Shown one piece after another: positions 45,555-54,982 of a stretch of DNA of 64,000 nucleotides. A model generated the notes under the pieces. That model had not been told where the DNA came from. It was given only the letters and a program-made list of their open reading frames with translations, and did not search any database. The stretch covers positions 1 to 64,000 of the forward strand of contig JABLXQ010000010.1 of the NCBI GenBank assembly GCA_013178375.1. Direction: 5' to 3'. This DNA comes from Gammaproteobacteria bacterium. Lineage in GTDB: Bacteria > Pseudomonadota > Gammaproteobacteria > Pseudomonadales > Ketobacteraceae. The position numbers and the translations under genes are program-made. The number at the start of each line of letters is the position of its first letter. Position 1 is the first letter of the stretch.

Positions 45555-47423
45555 TCAGACCGGCATCACCCGGTAGCCGTTGCGCCCCGCCTTTTTCACT
45601 GCATACAGCGCCTGATCGGCCTGCTCCAGCACGGCGTCAGGCTTGATCGGGCGCCCGTTCACCAGGGCGATGCCGATGCTGGTGCCCACCTTCACCACCT
45701 GTTCCTCCAGCACAAATTCGCTGGCTGCCAGCTGTACGATCTTGGCCGCCAGAGCTTCTGCATCCGCCGGCGAGTTCAGACCCTCGGCAATCAGGGTGAA
45801 TTCGTCGCCGCCCAGGCGGGCCAGCGTGTCGCTGCCGCGGATGGTGGTGAATATGCGCGCCGAAAATGCCTGCAGCAGCTGATCGCCGGCGGCATGGCCC
45901 AGACTGTCGTTCACCTGCTTGAAGTGATCGATGTCCAGGTACATCAATGCCAGCCAGTCCCTGTTGCGGACATTGCGCGCCAGCGCCTGCTCCAGCCGGT
46001 CGAAAAACAGGTTGCGGTTGGGCAGGCCGGTGAGCTGGTCGTGCTGCGCCATCTGCTGCAGCCGCGCTTCGTTTTTCTTGCGCTCGGTAATGTCGTGCAG
46101 GAAGGCATGGAACTGGTACTGGCCTTCGATCCTGATGGCGCTGATGGTCATTTCCACCGGGATTTCACCGCGATCACGGGTGAGTGCCATGGCCTGGATG
46201 CGGCGGTCGAGCATTACCGGCACGCCGGTCTGGTTGTAGCGTATCAGTCCGCCAAAATGGGCGTCGCGCATGGCGGACGGAATCAGTATGCCGGCCATGG
46301 GTTTGCCGATCACTTCGTCGTGCAGCCAGCCAAAGGTCTTTTCCGCCTGTGGATTCCATTCGGTGATGATGCCGGCGTGGTTCATGCCGACGAAGGCATC
46401 AAGCGACCCCTCGATGATGCGGCGGGTGCGGGCCTCGCTGGCGCGCAGGAAATTCTCATAGCGGTTGCGCAGATCCATTTCGGACTGCAGCGCCTCGATC
46501 GCGCGGCTGCGTTCCCGCAACAGGATCTGATTGGTGTCGAACGCCATCTGGTGGGCCAGCGCGCTGCCCATCAATCCGGCCATCAGCTGCAGGGTCTGCG
46601 CATCGTCGGCGCTGAAGGCATGAGGTTGCAGTGCCATCACTTTCAGCACCCCCGCGGCATCACCGTCCTTGATCAGGGGCGCCACGATCATCGAACCGGC
46701 GCCCACCAGGCGGCAGGCCTCGGCATCCACCCGCGGATCGCTGGCGGTATCGTCTGATTGCAGCAGCGTGCGCTGTTGTACGCACAGGCCCGACAGACTG
46801 CCGTTGATTTTGAGTCGCTTGCCCACGAATGCCGCTCCTGTGCCACTGCCAGCGCGGTAGACCATCTCGTCGCCTTCGATCAGTTCCACCACCACACCAC
46901 TGGCGGGCGTGATGGCCTTTCTGCGTTCCACCACCGTCTGCATGAACGCAGCCAGATCCAGCTGCGCGTTCGCCAGCATCGCCTGGGTGGTGACGATCTC
47001 ATGCAGACGGCGGGCATTGCGGCGGATCTGCACCAGGTGTTCCCGGTCGGCGGAAATATCCTGCACCAGCAACACGAAGTGCGGCATGTTCTGCTCACCG
47101 GCACGGGCGTAGAACGCATTGAAGCGCACCCAGACAGGATGACCGTCGCGATGAAGATAGCGTTTTTCCAGCATGCAGTTGGGCAATTCGCCCTGTCGCA
47201 GCAGGTCTAGGTGGTGGCGGTCGTTTTCGATGTCGTCAGGATGGGTGATGGACTGGCAATCGGTCGCCAGCAGTTCTGCAACGGTGTATCCCAGCATGTC
47301 ACCGAGGGCCTGGTTCACCCGCAGCCAGCGACCATCATCCGCGGTAATGGCTGCGCCAATGGCGGCATGTTCGAATGCAGCAAGCAGCAATTGCTGGTCG
47401 TGGGGGTTGAATTGCAGTGGCAT
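45555..47423 (-). CDS. PAS-GAF-PAS diguanylate cyclase (GGDEF)
   Basis: A 622-residue cytoplasmic sensor. Order: PAS (~5-125), GAF (~150-290, with the RxVDAEACRLVGAGSMIVAPL segment), short coiled coil, PAS (~325-445) and GGDEF (~460-622). The active-site motif GGDEF is at ~538-542 with an I-site RGSD nine residues before it, so an active, product-inhibited c-di-GMP synthase is expected. No EAL domain follows. The ATG at 47423 gives a PAS start; a GTG 57 bases earlier has no binding site. It is followed downstream by the giant GH94-like gene and preceded by another cyclase on the same strand. Confidence 0.9.
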   Translation of the reverse strand: MPLQFNPHDQQLLLAAFEHAAIGAAITADDGRWLRVNQALGDMLGYTVAELLATDCQSITHPDDIENDRHHLDLLRQGELPNCMLEKRYLHRDGHPVWVRFNAFYARAGEQNMPHFVLLVQDISADREHLVQIRRNARRLHEIVTTQAMLANAQLDLAAFMQTVVERRKAITPASGVVVELIEGDEMVYRAGSGTGAAFVGKRLKINGSLSGLCVQQRTLLQSDDTASDPRVDAEACRLVGAGSMIVAPLIKDGDAAGVLKVMALQPHAFSADDAQTLQLMAGLMGSALAHQMAFDTNQILLRERSRAIEALQSEMDLRNRYENFLRASEARTRRIIEGSLDAFVGMNHAGIITEWNPQAEKTFGWLHDEVIGKPMAGILIPSAMRDAHFGGLIRYNQTGVPVMLDRRIQAMALTRDRGEIPVEMTISAIRIEGQYQFHAFLHDITERKKNEARLQQMAQHDQLTGLPNRNLFFDRLEQALARNVRNRDWLALMYLDIDHFKQVNDSLGHAAGDQLLQAFSARIFTTIRGSDTLARLGGDEFTLIAEGLNSPADAEALAAKIVQLAASEFVLEEQVVKVGTSIGIALVNGRPIKPDAVLEQADQALYAVKKAGRNGYRVMPV

Positions 47424-47532
47424 GACCGACAACACCTGAAAATCCCTTTTCAATTGAGTGTAACGGCTGGGCCCGATCACGCAAATTGTAGGGATTTAAT
47501 GCACGAACTGTGAGGATATAAACGCAGTGGTG

Positions 47533-49392
47533 TCAGGGGGCGGTGTCGCCCGCAGATGATGGTGATGCAGTTGAGGTGTCAGCGGGCATCACCCGGTTGC
47601 GGCCGGCATGTTTGGCTTGGTACAGCGCCGTGTCTGCTTCCTGCAACAGCTGTGCGTGGCCATCCCGCTGCTTCGGCTGGTGCGCGGCGGCACCGATACT
47701 GACGGAGAGGCGCAACCGCTGGCCGGAGGGAATGCTGATCACCAGCGCTTCCATCCGGCTCCGGATATTTTCCGCCACCGTGCGGGCGCCCTCCAGATGC
47801 GTGTTGGGCAGCAGCACGGCAAACTCCTCGCCACCGTAGCGGGCCACCATGTCCGGTGGCCGCTTGATGCACTCGGTCAACACGCGTGCGGCTTGCTGCA
47901 GGCACATGTCACCCACCAGATGGCCATAGCTGTCGTTTATTTTCTTGAAGTAATCCAGATCCACCATCAGCAGGCCCAGCGGTGTGTCTTCGCGGGCGGC
48001 GCGCCGGTATTCCTTGTCGAGCATGTCATCGAAGTGGCGCCGGTTGGCAGTGGCGGTGAGCGCGTCGGTGATGCTGGCCTGCAGCAGCAGGTGATTGAGA
48101 TATTCCAGTTCCTGGGTGCGGGATTTCACCTGCTTTTCCAGTTCCACATTCATCGACAATTGCATTTCGATCACTTTCTTTTGCGCTGCCTCGGTGGCGG
48201 CGCGATCCTGGTTCACCCGGTCCGCCAGGGCGAATGACAGGAACACGATCTCCATCAGCGCGCCCACGCGCAGGCCTTGTTCGGTGAGAAAATTCAGCGG
48301 CAGCAAACCCAGCTTGTTGCCCATGTACAGGCTCACGCCCGCCAGAAAAAACAGCCACGAAATACAGTACAGCGCTGCCTGCCGCGAACGGGTGCGGTAC
48401 CAGACGCCGAATGCCATCAACGCCAGCGCCAGCGAACAGACCAAGGAAAATCCCACAGTGAGTTTGATCGCCAGACTGTAATCCAGATTCACCGACACCA
48501 CGGCCAGCGCCACACACGCAATGGCCAGGCCGCTGATGATCCGGTGCAGCAGGGGCGCCAGCTGGCTCAGGCGCATGAACGAGGTCGCAAACGCGCAGGC
48601 ACTGGCGATGGCGAAGAGCGTGCCAAGCACAATCGCCCATTCCTGCACGCGCGGTGATTCCGGCCACAGGAATTCAAAGCCCCAGCCGCGATTGGCGCCC
48701 AGCGCCATCACGAACATCAGGATGTACGATACGTAGAAGAAATAACTCTTGTCCCGCAAGAACAGGAACAGCATGAAGTTGTACAGGGCCATGATCAGGC
48801 AGATGAAATAGGAGCCGCCTTCCAGCAGGGTTCTGATGCGGTCCTCCTGCAGGAAATGCTCCGGCGCCACCATGCTCACCGGCACCTGCATGGAACCCTT
48901 GCTGAACACCCGGATGAACAGGTCGTAGGTCAGGCCGGATTCGATTTTCAGTGGCACAATAAAGTCCGGATGGCGCAGGGGCCGCTGCGCAAACGGCAGG
49001 CGGTCGCCCAGCGCGACATGCATCGGTTCGGCAGCGGTGCCGGCCGGGCGCAGGTACACGTCGATCTGGTCCAGCATCGGATATTGCAGCAGCAGGTACC
49101 AGACCGGCGGCATGTCGGCGCTGCGCTGGATTTGCCATTTCAGCCACACCGCGCCGGTGAGGTAACCCAGGTTCAGGTTGTCGGCCTGCACTGGTTGCCA
49201 GGCGGCGGGGTCGGCGGGCAGGGTATCCAGGGTGAGCGCCCTGCCTTCATCGATCAGGTAGGCAGCATGCGAGGCAGGATTGTAAAACCGGTCGCTGGCG
49301 GACAGTTGCAGTACCGTGTCGGTCTGGCTGTGCAGGCTGAACGACAGCAGCCAGCAACTGGCAAACAGAATCAACCGGAAGGATGAGGCCAT
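47533..49392 (-). CDS. 7TMR-DISM diguanylate cyclase (GGEEF)
   Basis: A 619-residue protein with a signal peptide (~1-22), a periplasmic 7TMR-DISMED2-type sensor (~30-185), seven membrane helices (~195-395), a coiled coil (~400-435) and a GGDEF domain with GGEEF (~520-524) and I-site RPPD (~511-514). It has the same architecture as the cyclase at 5.1-7.0 kb, and blocks such as LLMVDLDYFKKINDSYGHL are alike, so the two are paralogues. GGAG lies before the ATG. The C-terminus has a short Ser/Thr/Ala-rich tail. Confidence 0.9.
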   Translation of the reverse strand: MASSFRLILFASCWLLSFSLHSQTDTVLQLSASDRFYNPASHAAYLIDEGRALTLDTLPADPAAWQPVQADNLNLGYLTGAVWLKWQIQRSADMPPVWYLLLQYPMLDQIDVYLRPAGTAAEPMHVALGDRLPFAQRPLRHPDFIVPLKIESGLTYDLFIRVFSKGSMQVPVSMVAPEHFLQEDRIRTLLEGGSYFICLIMALYNFMLFLFLRDKSYFFYVSYILMFVMALGANRGWGFEFLWPESPRVQEWAIVLGTLFAIASACAFATSFMRLSQLAPLLHRIISGLAIACVALAVVSVNLDYSLAIKLTVGFSLVCSLALALMAFGVWYRTRSRQAALYCISWLFFLAGVSLYMGNKLGLLPLNFLTEQGLRVGALMEIVFLSFALADRVNQDRAATEAAQKKVIEMQLSMNVELEKQVKSRTQELEYLNHLLLQASITDALTATANRRHFDDMLDKEYRRAAREDTPLGLLMVDLDYFKKINDSYGHLVGDMCLQQAARVLTECIKRPPDMVARYGGEEFAVLLPNTHLEGARTVAENIRSRMEALVISIPSGQRLRLSVSIGAAAHQPKQRDGHAQLLQEADTALYQAKHAGRNRVMPADTSTASPSSAGDTAP

Positions 49393-49526
49393 GGGCGGGA
49401 ACGCACTCCAGACGCTGAAAAACCGGAACCACTACAGCAAGTATAGAGAAGGCCCGCCAAAACCCCGCGCCCTGGCACGGGGAAAAATAAATGCCGGTAA
49501 AACAACGGTGTGTGGCCGCGTGCGCG

Positions 49527-50165
49527 TCAGTGCGTGACGGAAATATCGCTTGCCACGCGCTGCAGGAAGGCCTGCACCCGCTGCTCGATCGGTGCTTCCA
49601 GAACCAGCTCGGTGCTGTTGAGAAAACCCGCCAGCATGCGGTAGTTCCCCACCAGCATCATGATTTCGATCAGCGCGGCATCGTCCCAGTTTTTTTGCAG
49701 AGCCTGCCACACGTCGCTGCTGATCGCATCCTGCTGGCAGAGATCGTCGCACGCCTGCATCAACACGGCATAATGCCGGTCGGCGAAACCGGCCGCGCCG
49801 CGTGTGCTGGCCAGTATGTCCGCGTCGCTTACCCCGGCCACCAGCGCCAGATCCACATGCTGGCCCCACTCATAGCGGCAGCGGCAATTCCACGCGGTGC
49901 GCAGGATCAGCAGCTCGCGCACTGGCGCCGGCAATTTTCCATACGGCATCAGGCGCGATGCAAACCACAGCCACGCCGGAAACAAGCCGCGATGAATATT
50001 CAGCACGGGAAAAATATCCGGAATCTGCGCGCGACTGAACCGCTTGGCCAGCAACGCCAAACCACGAAACAGCAGGCCGCGCTGCGATGGCGGTGGCGGG
50101 GTCAACCGGGGCTGGGAAATGCGGTGCCATCCTGCGGCGGGCTGCAGTGGATCAGGTGTCCACAT
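49527..50165 (-). CDS. Carboxymuconolactone-decarboxylase-family (AhpD-like) protein
   Basis: A 212-residue protein. The core (~60-200) has the CMD fold signature with a Cys-x-Cys/Tyr-Glu-Trp-x-x-His block (CRCRYEWGQHVDLA, ~94-107), where AhpD-type enzymes have their redox cysteines. A ~50-residue N-terminal extension is basic. It could be a peroxidase-like reductant or a ring-opening decarboxylase; substrate unknown. Its ATG lies inside the end of the AraC gene (14-base overlap) with GGAG seven bases before, so translation is coupled to the regulator. Confidence 0.82.
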   Translation of the reverse strand: MWTPDPLQPAAGWHRISQPRLTPPPPSQRGLLFRGLALLAKRFSRAQIPDIFPVLNIHRGLFPAWLWFASRLMPYGKLPAPVRELLILRTAWNCRCRYEWGQHVDLALVAGVSDADILASTRGAAGFADRHYAVLMQACDDLCQQDAISSDVWQALQKNWDDAALIEIMMLVGNYRMLAGFLNSTELVLEAPIEQRVQAFLQRVASDISVTH

Positions 50166-51258
50166 CGGGGCAATCTCCTACGTTTTGGGTACGGCGAAAT
50201 TCGCCTGGGGTCAAGCGGGTGTGCTGGCTGAACCAGCGGATGAAGGCCTGACGGGAGCGGAATCCCAGACGGTCGGCGATGTCGGCGCTGGTAACGTCGC
50301 TGTCCAGCAACAGGGCGCGGGCCTGTTCCAGCCGCACCTCGTCCAGAATGTCCCGGTAGCCGGTGCCCTGTTCCTGCAGGTGCCGGTGCAGGCTGCGGCT
50401 GCTGGTGCCCAGCTGCTGAGCCACGGATTCCTTCGAAGGAACGCCCTGCAGCATCAGGGCCGACAGCAGGCGCCGCACATCCTCCACCAGCGATGGCGTC
50501 CGGGTGCGTTGCAGCAGCAGATTCTGGCCGTGGCGTTCCAGAATGTCCTTGAGCACCGCATCGCCGTGGGGCAGGCGCAGTGGCAGCAGGCTGGCGGGAA
50601 AACTGATGCCGGACACCGGCTGCTCGAAGAACACCGGGCAACGGAAAAAGGCAAAGTATTCCCGCACCCGATCCGGATTGGCTGGGCGGGCATGGGCGAA
50701 GTGCACCGCGACCGGCGCCCATTCATGCGCGGGTGCCAGCATCCGCGCCACCACCACGAATGTGCCGATCACATAATCGCTGGCATGGCGACGCAACACC
50801 GCGCTGCCACTGCGGCATTCCCATTGCAGTTGCACCAGGCCGGGCTGGCGCAACACCGAGGAATGGCCGATGTTGCTGAGCATGCCGTTGTATCGCTGTA
50901 CCACGTCGAGCAGGTCGGCAAAGGTGGTGCAGGCCTGCAGGATGAAGCCGAGGGCGCCCAGGGTGGCGGGCTGGATGTGGTTGGCCAGATGCAGCCCCGA
51001 CAGGGCGTCAGCATGATCCTGTTGCAGCGTGGCCAGCAGTAATTCGATGGTGCGCAGGGGCACGGTGGCGTCGCCGTCGGCCAAGCGCTCGTCATCCAGT
51101 CCCGCCAGTGCCAGCAGCCGGTCGATATTGATGCCCGCTGCCCTGCCGCTGCGGACCATGTGCTGTACATGATGCATGGAAATCCAGGCCTGCGCCGGCG
51201 GCGCGGCCTGTGACAGGGGCGTTTCGAGCGGAGGCTGGGAAGGCGGGTTCTGATCCAC
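50152..51258 (-). CDS. AraC-family transcriptional regulator (arabinose-binding-domain type)
   Basis: A 368-residue regulator. The N-terminal ~200 residues are the 'Arabinose_bd'-type sensor found in OruR-like regulators (MHHVQHMVRSGRAAGINIDRLL, ~28-49), and the C-terminal ~100 residues carry the double helix-turn-helix (ADIADRLGFRSRQAFIRWFSQH). The GTG at 51258 follows CGAGGAG; an upstream frame extension is unlikely. It is divergent from the SDR gene and coupled to the CMD-like gene, so it probably controls the SDR-GMC-FadL set. The ligand is unknown. Confidence 0.88.
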   Translation of the reverse strand: MDQNPPSQPPLETPLSQAAPPAQAWISMHHVQHMVRSGRAAGINIDRLLALAGLDDERLADGDATVPLRTIELLLATLQQDHADALSGLHLANHIQPATLGALGFILQACTTFADLLDVVQRYNGMLSNIGHSSVLRQPGLVQLQWECRSGSAVLRRHASDYVIGTFVVVARMLAPAHEWAPVAVHFAHARPANPDRVREYFAFFRCPVFFEQPVSGISFPASLLPLRLPHGDAVLKDILERHGQNLLLQRTRTPSLVEDVRRLLSALMLQGVPSKESVAQQLGTSSRSLHRHLQEQGTGYRDILDEVRLEQARALLLDSDVTSADIADRLGFRSRQAFIRWFSQHTRLTPGEFRRTQNVGDCPDVDT

Positions 51259-51432
51259 GGGAACGGCTCCTCGACGCAGCGCTGATGTGAAGCCATGGTG
51301 ACACAATTTCGGCTATGACGGGCATGCTGGCCGGTTTTGGTACCGGTAGTGGCTGGTTTGCGCACTGGCGTTCACCGGGTGGCGGCCGCACCATGCCGAT
51401 ACCCCGTTGCAACTTTGGCCGAGGAACACTGA

Positions 51433-52287
51433 ATGACCAGCCTGACCCGTAAAAAATGCTTCATCACCGGCGCCGCGAGCGGTATTGGCCGGGCCGCGGC
51501 CATCGCAGCGGCCGCCCAGGGCGCCGAACTGGTGCTGACCGACATCGACGCAGCCGGCCTGGAAACCGTGGTGACGCAGATCCGCCAGAGCGGCGGCAAG
51601 GTGCTGCATTCCCGCGCCCTCGACATTGCCGATTACGCGGCGGTGCGGCAGTACGCCGACGAACTGCACGCGCAATTCGGAAGCCTGGATGTATTGATGA
51701 ATATCGCCGGCATTGCCATCTGGGGCACGGTGGAAACGCTGGCCCACGCGCAGTGGCGGCGCTGCATCGAGGTCAACCTGATGGGGCCGATTCATGTGAT
51801 GGAATGTTTTCTGCCGCCGATGATTCAGGCGGGGCGCGGCGGTTGCCTGGTGAATGTGGCATCGGCGGCTGGCTTGTTTCCGCTGCCCATGCATGCGCCT
51901 TACAGCGCCAGCAAATTCGGTTTGCGCGGCGTGTCGGAAGTGTTGCGGCAGGATCTGCGCCGGCACGGCATCCATGTGTGCCTGGTGTGCCCCGGTGGGG
52001 TGAACACCGGCTTGGTGAGCACGGTACAGATCGCCGGCATTGACATGCAGCATCCGCAGGCGGTCAAGCTGCGCCAGGATTTCCAGCGCCATGCGGTCTC
52101 GCCGGAACAGGCGGCCCGCGCCATTCTGGACGGCATCGAAGCGCGGCGCTGGATGGTGTTCACCTCGCCGGATATCCGCTTCGGCTACTGGATGCAGCGC
52201 AAGTGGGCCTGGCCGTTTGAGCTGGTGATGCGCTGGCTCAACAACCGCCTGCATGCGGTGGCGCAGGCGGCGCAGACCCGGGACTGA
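51433..52287 (+). CDS. Short-chain dehydrogenase/reductase
   Basis: A classical SDR, 284 residues: NAD(P)-binding TGAASGIG (~12-19), acidic Asp after strand 2 (LTDID, suggesting NAD preference), Ser144 and the Tyr157-x-x-x-Lys161 active site (YSASK). The C-terminal ~60 residues form a longer tail than in small SDRs, with hydrophobic helices, suggesting a membrane-near or lipid-type substrate. It starts 150 bases from the divergent AraC regulator and is followed by the Tat-subunit and GMC genes. Confidence 0.88.
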   Translation: MTSLTRKKCFITGAASGIGRAAAIAAAAQGAELVLTDIDAAGLETVVTQIRQSGGKVLHSRALDIADYAAVRQYADELHAQFGSLDVLMNIAGIAIWGTVETLAHAQWRRCIEVNLMGPIHVMECFLPPMIQAGRGGCLVNVASAAGLFPLPMHAPYSASKFGLRGVSEVLRQDLRRHGIHVCLVCPGGVNTGLVSTVQIAGIDMQHPQAVKLRQDFQRHAVSPEQAARAILDGIEARRWMVFTSPDIRFGYWMQRKWAWPFELVMRWLNNRLHAVAQAAQTRD

Positions 52288-52434
52288 CCGACGGCGCCAA
52301 TCGGGTCAGGCACAGCTCAGGCATCTGGCCGAATTAAAGCAGTTGATTAAATTTCGCTTGGCAGACCGATTGTTTTGCGTACACTGGGCCGATTGTGACC
52401 AATCAGCCACGAGATTGCCGAGGGACGTTTTCCA

Positions 52435-53043
52435 ATGACCCAAAACAAAAACAAGGCGGCCAGCGATGTCTCGGCCGCACTGGCGCCCCTGTCGCGCCGC
52501 TCTGTTCTGAAGACCGGTTTGTGGGCCGTTGCCGGCGTAAGTGCCCTGGCTGCCGGCGGTTTTGCCCTGCTGCGCCCGTCCCCCCGCGACAGCCTGCCGG
52601 TACCGGCGGGGCTGGTCCATCTGGAAGCCCAGCACTACCACCTGTTCAGCCGCCTGACCGAAATCCTGCTGCCCACCGACGGCACGGCCCTGCTGCCGGC
52701 CGCGCAGGTGCCCGTTGTAAATCACATTGACGGCTTGCTGGACGCGCTGGACCCCGCCATCCGCCAGCAGCTGCTGACCGGGCTGGCCCTGTTCGACAAC
52801 GCCGCCGTGGTTACCCACTTCAAGCGCTTCGTTGACCTGCCTGACGCCGACGCCCTGGCCTATGTCGGTGACTGGGTGAATTCCGGCGTCATGCCCAAGC
52901 GCGCGCTGGGTTTCGTGGTCACCAAGCTCACCCACACCGGTTACTGGATGGACAGCCAGACCTGGCCGATGGTGGAGTTCGATGGCCCTGTCTCGCGGCG
53001 CTGGGGCATTCCGTCCCGCGGCAACCAGCCGCTGCCGGGCTGA
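52435..53043 (+). CDS. Tat-exported small subunit (gluconate 2-dehydrogenase subunit 3-like)
   Basis: A 202-residue protein with a twin-arginine signal, SRRSVLKTG (~19-27) then a hydrophobic stretch to ~48. The mature part resembles the small subunit of membrane-bound FAD/GMC dehydrogenases (gluconate 2-dehydrogenase subunit 3 fold): an alpha-helical protein that follows its GMC partner through the Tat system or helps it mature. It lies 87 bases upstream of the GMC gene. The assignment is by architecture and context. Confidence 0.72.
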   Translation: MTQNKNKAASDVSAALAPLSRRSVLKTGLWAVAGVSALAAGGFALLRPSPRDSLPVPAGLVHLEAQHYHLFSRLTEILLPTDGTALLPAAQVPVVNHIDGLLDALDPAIRQQLLTGLALFDNAAVVTHFKRFVDLPDADALAYVGDWVNSGVMPKRALGFVVTKLTHTGYWMDSQTWPMVEFDGPVSRRWGIPSRGNQPLPG

Positions 53044-53130
53044 ACCGGCCCCCTGATTTACGAACCCAGCATCTACAGCACAGCATTCACTGTACCGGCC
53101 CGGGCCTTATTCCCCGGCGGAGAACACAAC

Positions 53131-54678
53131 ATGGCAGAAATCATTGCAGCATCCCACGGCCTGGTGGTAACCCAGGCGAAAGACATTTCCCAGAGCAGCC
53201 TTGCACTGGAAGCCGATGTTGTCGTCATCGGCTCCGGCGCAGGTGGTGCAGTCGCGGCCTACGAACTGGCCAAGGCGGGCAAATCCGTCATCGTGCTGGA
53301 AGCCGGCCCCTACGTGCCGTCCAGCGAATTCACCGAGGATTTCAGCCAGGCCATCGTCCAGCTGTATGAAGACAAGGGCACCCAGACCAACGCCGACGGC
53401 GACCTGATGGTGCTGCAAGGCAGATGCGTCGGCGGCTCCACCGTGGTCAATGGCTGCGTCGCGTTCCGCACGCCGGACTACATCCTGGATGACTGGCAAA
53501 AACAGTACGGCCTCACCAACCTGACCGTGGACGCACTGGAACCGTATTTCGCCCGGGTGGAAGCCAACCTCGGCATCCACGTAAATCCCGAGCACGAAAT
53601 CAACCGCAATTCTGCCGTGCTGCGCGAAGGCGCGAAAAAACTCGGCATTTCCTGGAAGCCGTTCCAGCGCAATATTCGTGAATGCGCGCTCACCGGCCAC
53701 TGTCTTTCCGGCTGCGCCACCGATCGCAAGCAGTCCATGCTAGTGACCTATCTGCCCTGGGCCACCGCCCACGGCGCCCGTATTTATGCCGACACCAAAG
53801 TCACGCAGATTCTGGCGGAAAACGGCAAGGCCACCGGCGTGCTGGCGGAAGTGACCGATCCCAAAACCGGCGTGAAAAAGGCGGATGTCAGCGTGAAGGC
53901 GAAACTGGTGGTGCTGGCGGCGGGCGCGGTGCAAACCCCCTTGCTGCTGCAGAAGTCCAAGCTGGCGAATTCGTCCGGCCAGGTGGGCAAGAATTTCGCC
54001 TGCCATCCGTCCACCTTTGTGGTGGGACAGTACGAGGAAGACATTCATCCCTGGCGCGGCGCCATGCTGGGCATTTACGTGGACGAATGGGCGCACCCGT
54101 CGAAGGGTGGCTACATTCTGGAAGGTGGCGGCGCCGGTGCGGTGGAGCTGTCAGCCGTCACCCAGCCGGGTCTGGGCGAGGATTTCATGGATTACATGGC
54201 CAACCTCAAGAAGCTGGCGGGCATCGTCACCCTGATCCACGATCACAACGTGGGTGAAATCTCGTGGGACGACGACAAGAAAAAGATCGATTACCGGGTG
54301 GCGGAAGCGGATTACCCGGCGATGAAGGCGGCGATTGCCTCGGCGGTGAAACTGCATTTTGCCAGCGGCGCGAAAAAGGTTTACCTGCCTACCGTGGTGC
54401 ATGCTGTGGTGGAAAACCCGGCTGAAGCCGATGCCAAGGTGGCGGCGATCGAACTGGGCCTGCAGTCGCTGCGCATGGTGTCGTATCACCCGCAGGGCAC
54501 CTGCCGCATGGGCAGTGACGCCGCCACCTCGGTGTGCACACCCTATGGCGAAACCCACGACGTGAAAAATCTGTTCATCACCGATGCCAGCCTGTTCCCC
54601 ACGTCCATCATCGTCAACCCGCAGGTCACGGTGTACACCCTGGCCAGCTACATTGCCGACTACATCGTGCAGAACTAG
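53131..54678 (+). CDS. GMC-family oxidoreductase (FAD-dependent alcohol/sterol-type dehydrogenase)
   Basis: A 515-residue flavoenzyme. The FAD-binding motif VIGSGAGGAVAAYELAK is at ~33-48, the GGSTVVNGCV GMC signature at ~105-114, and the C-terminal active-site block has the conserved His in YHPQGTCRMG and Asn in IVNPQVTVY. There is a cysteine-rich stretch (CALTGHCLSGCATDRK, ~190-205). It lacks its own signal peptide, so export with the Tat subunit (hitchhiker) is plausible. A terpenoid, sterol or long-chain alcohol substrate is suggested by the FadL porin downstream. Confidence 0.88.
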   Translation: MAEIIAASHGLVVTQAKDISQSSLALEADVVVIGSGAGGAVAAYELAKAGKSVIVLEAGPYVPSSEFTEDFSQAIVQLYEDKGTQTNADGDLMVLQGRCVGGSTVVNGCVAFRTPDYILDDWQKQYGLTNLTVDALEPYFARVEANLGIHVNPEHEINRNSAVLREGAKKLGISWKPFQRNIRECALTGHCLSGCATDRKQSMLVTYLPWATAHGARIYADTKVTQILAENGKATGVLAEVTDPKTGVKKADVSVKAKLVVLAAGAVQTPLLLQKSKLANSSGQVGKNFACHPSTFVVGQYEEDIHPWRGAMLGIYVDEWAHPSKGGYILEGGGAGAVELSAVTQPGLGEDFMDYMANLKKLAGIVTLIHDHNVGEISWDDDKKKIDYRVAEADYPAMKAAIASAVKLHFASGAKKVYLPTVVHAVVENPAEADAKVAAIELGLQSLRMVSYHPQGTCRMGSDAATSVCTPYGETHDVKNLFITDASLFPTSIIVNPQVTVYTLASYIADYIVQN

Positions 54679-54695
54679 GCGCAGTATTTCGCTGC

Positions 54696-54719
54696 CTGAA
54701 CCCGCACCTGAACCCGCAC
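54696..54719. repeat. 12-bp perfect tandem duplication after the GMC gene
   Basis: CTGAACCCGCAC is present twice head-to-tail, just past the GMC stop and just before the terminator hairpin. Confidence 0.85.
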
Positions 54720-54728
54720 CCAAGCCTC

Positions 54729-54757
54729 AAAAGGGGTGAATGCATCACCCCTTTTTG
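54729..54757 (+). terminator. Intrinsic terminator after the GMC gene
   Basis: AAAAGGGGTGA pairs with TCACCCCTTTTT around an ATGCA loop, with a T-run on the plus strand. The symmetric A-run means it could also work on the minus strand. The rest of the 300-base gap (54758-54982) shows no gene; a sigma-70 promoter for fadL should be there, in the A+T-rich stretch 54900-54960. Confidence 0.85.
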
Positions 54758-54982
54758 GGTCCCGCCCCTTGCGATGCCCGTCCCTCACGGCCGGCGTCAT
54801 TGCCGTATGTCACTTTCGTAAACAGGCTTTACACATTTCGCTTTCCCCAGATGATTCGCCTGGTTTAGACTGAGCGGGTGCTCAATTGTTCTGACTGGCC
54901 GGTTCTCCCGGTCAAACAACTAAAAAACAAGTAAAAACAATAAAATAAAGTTGCATTGAAGCAACGGTACAAGGGGGATGTG

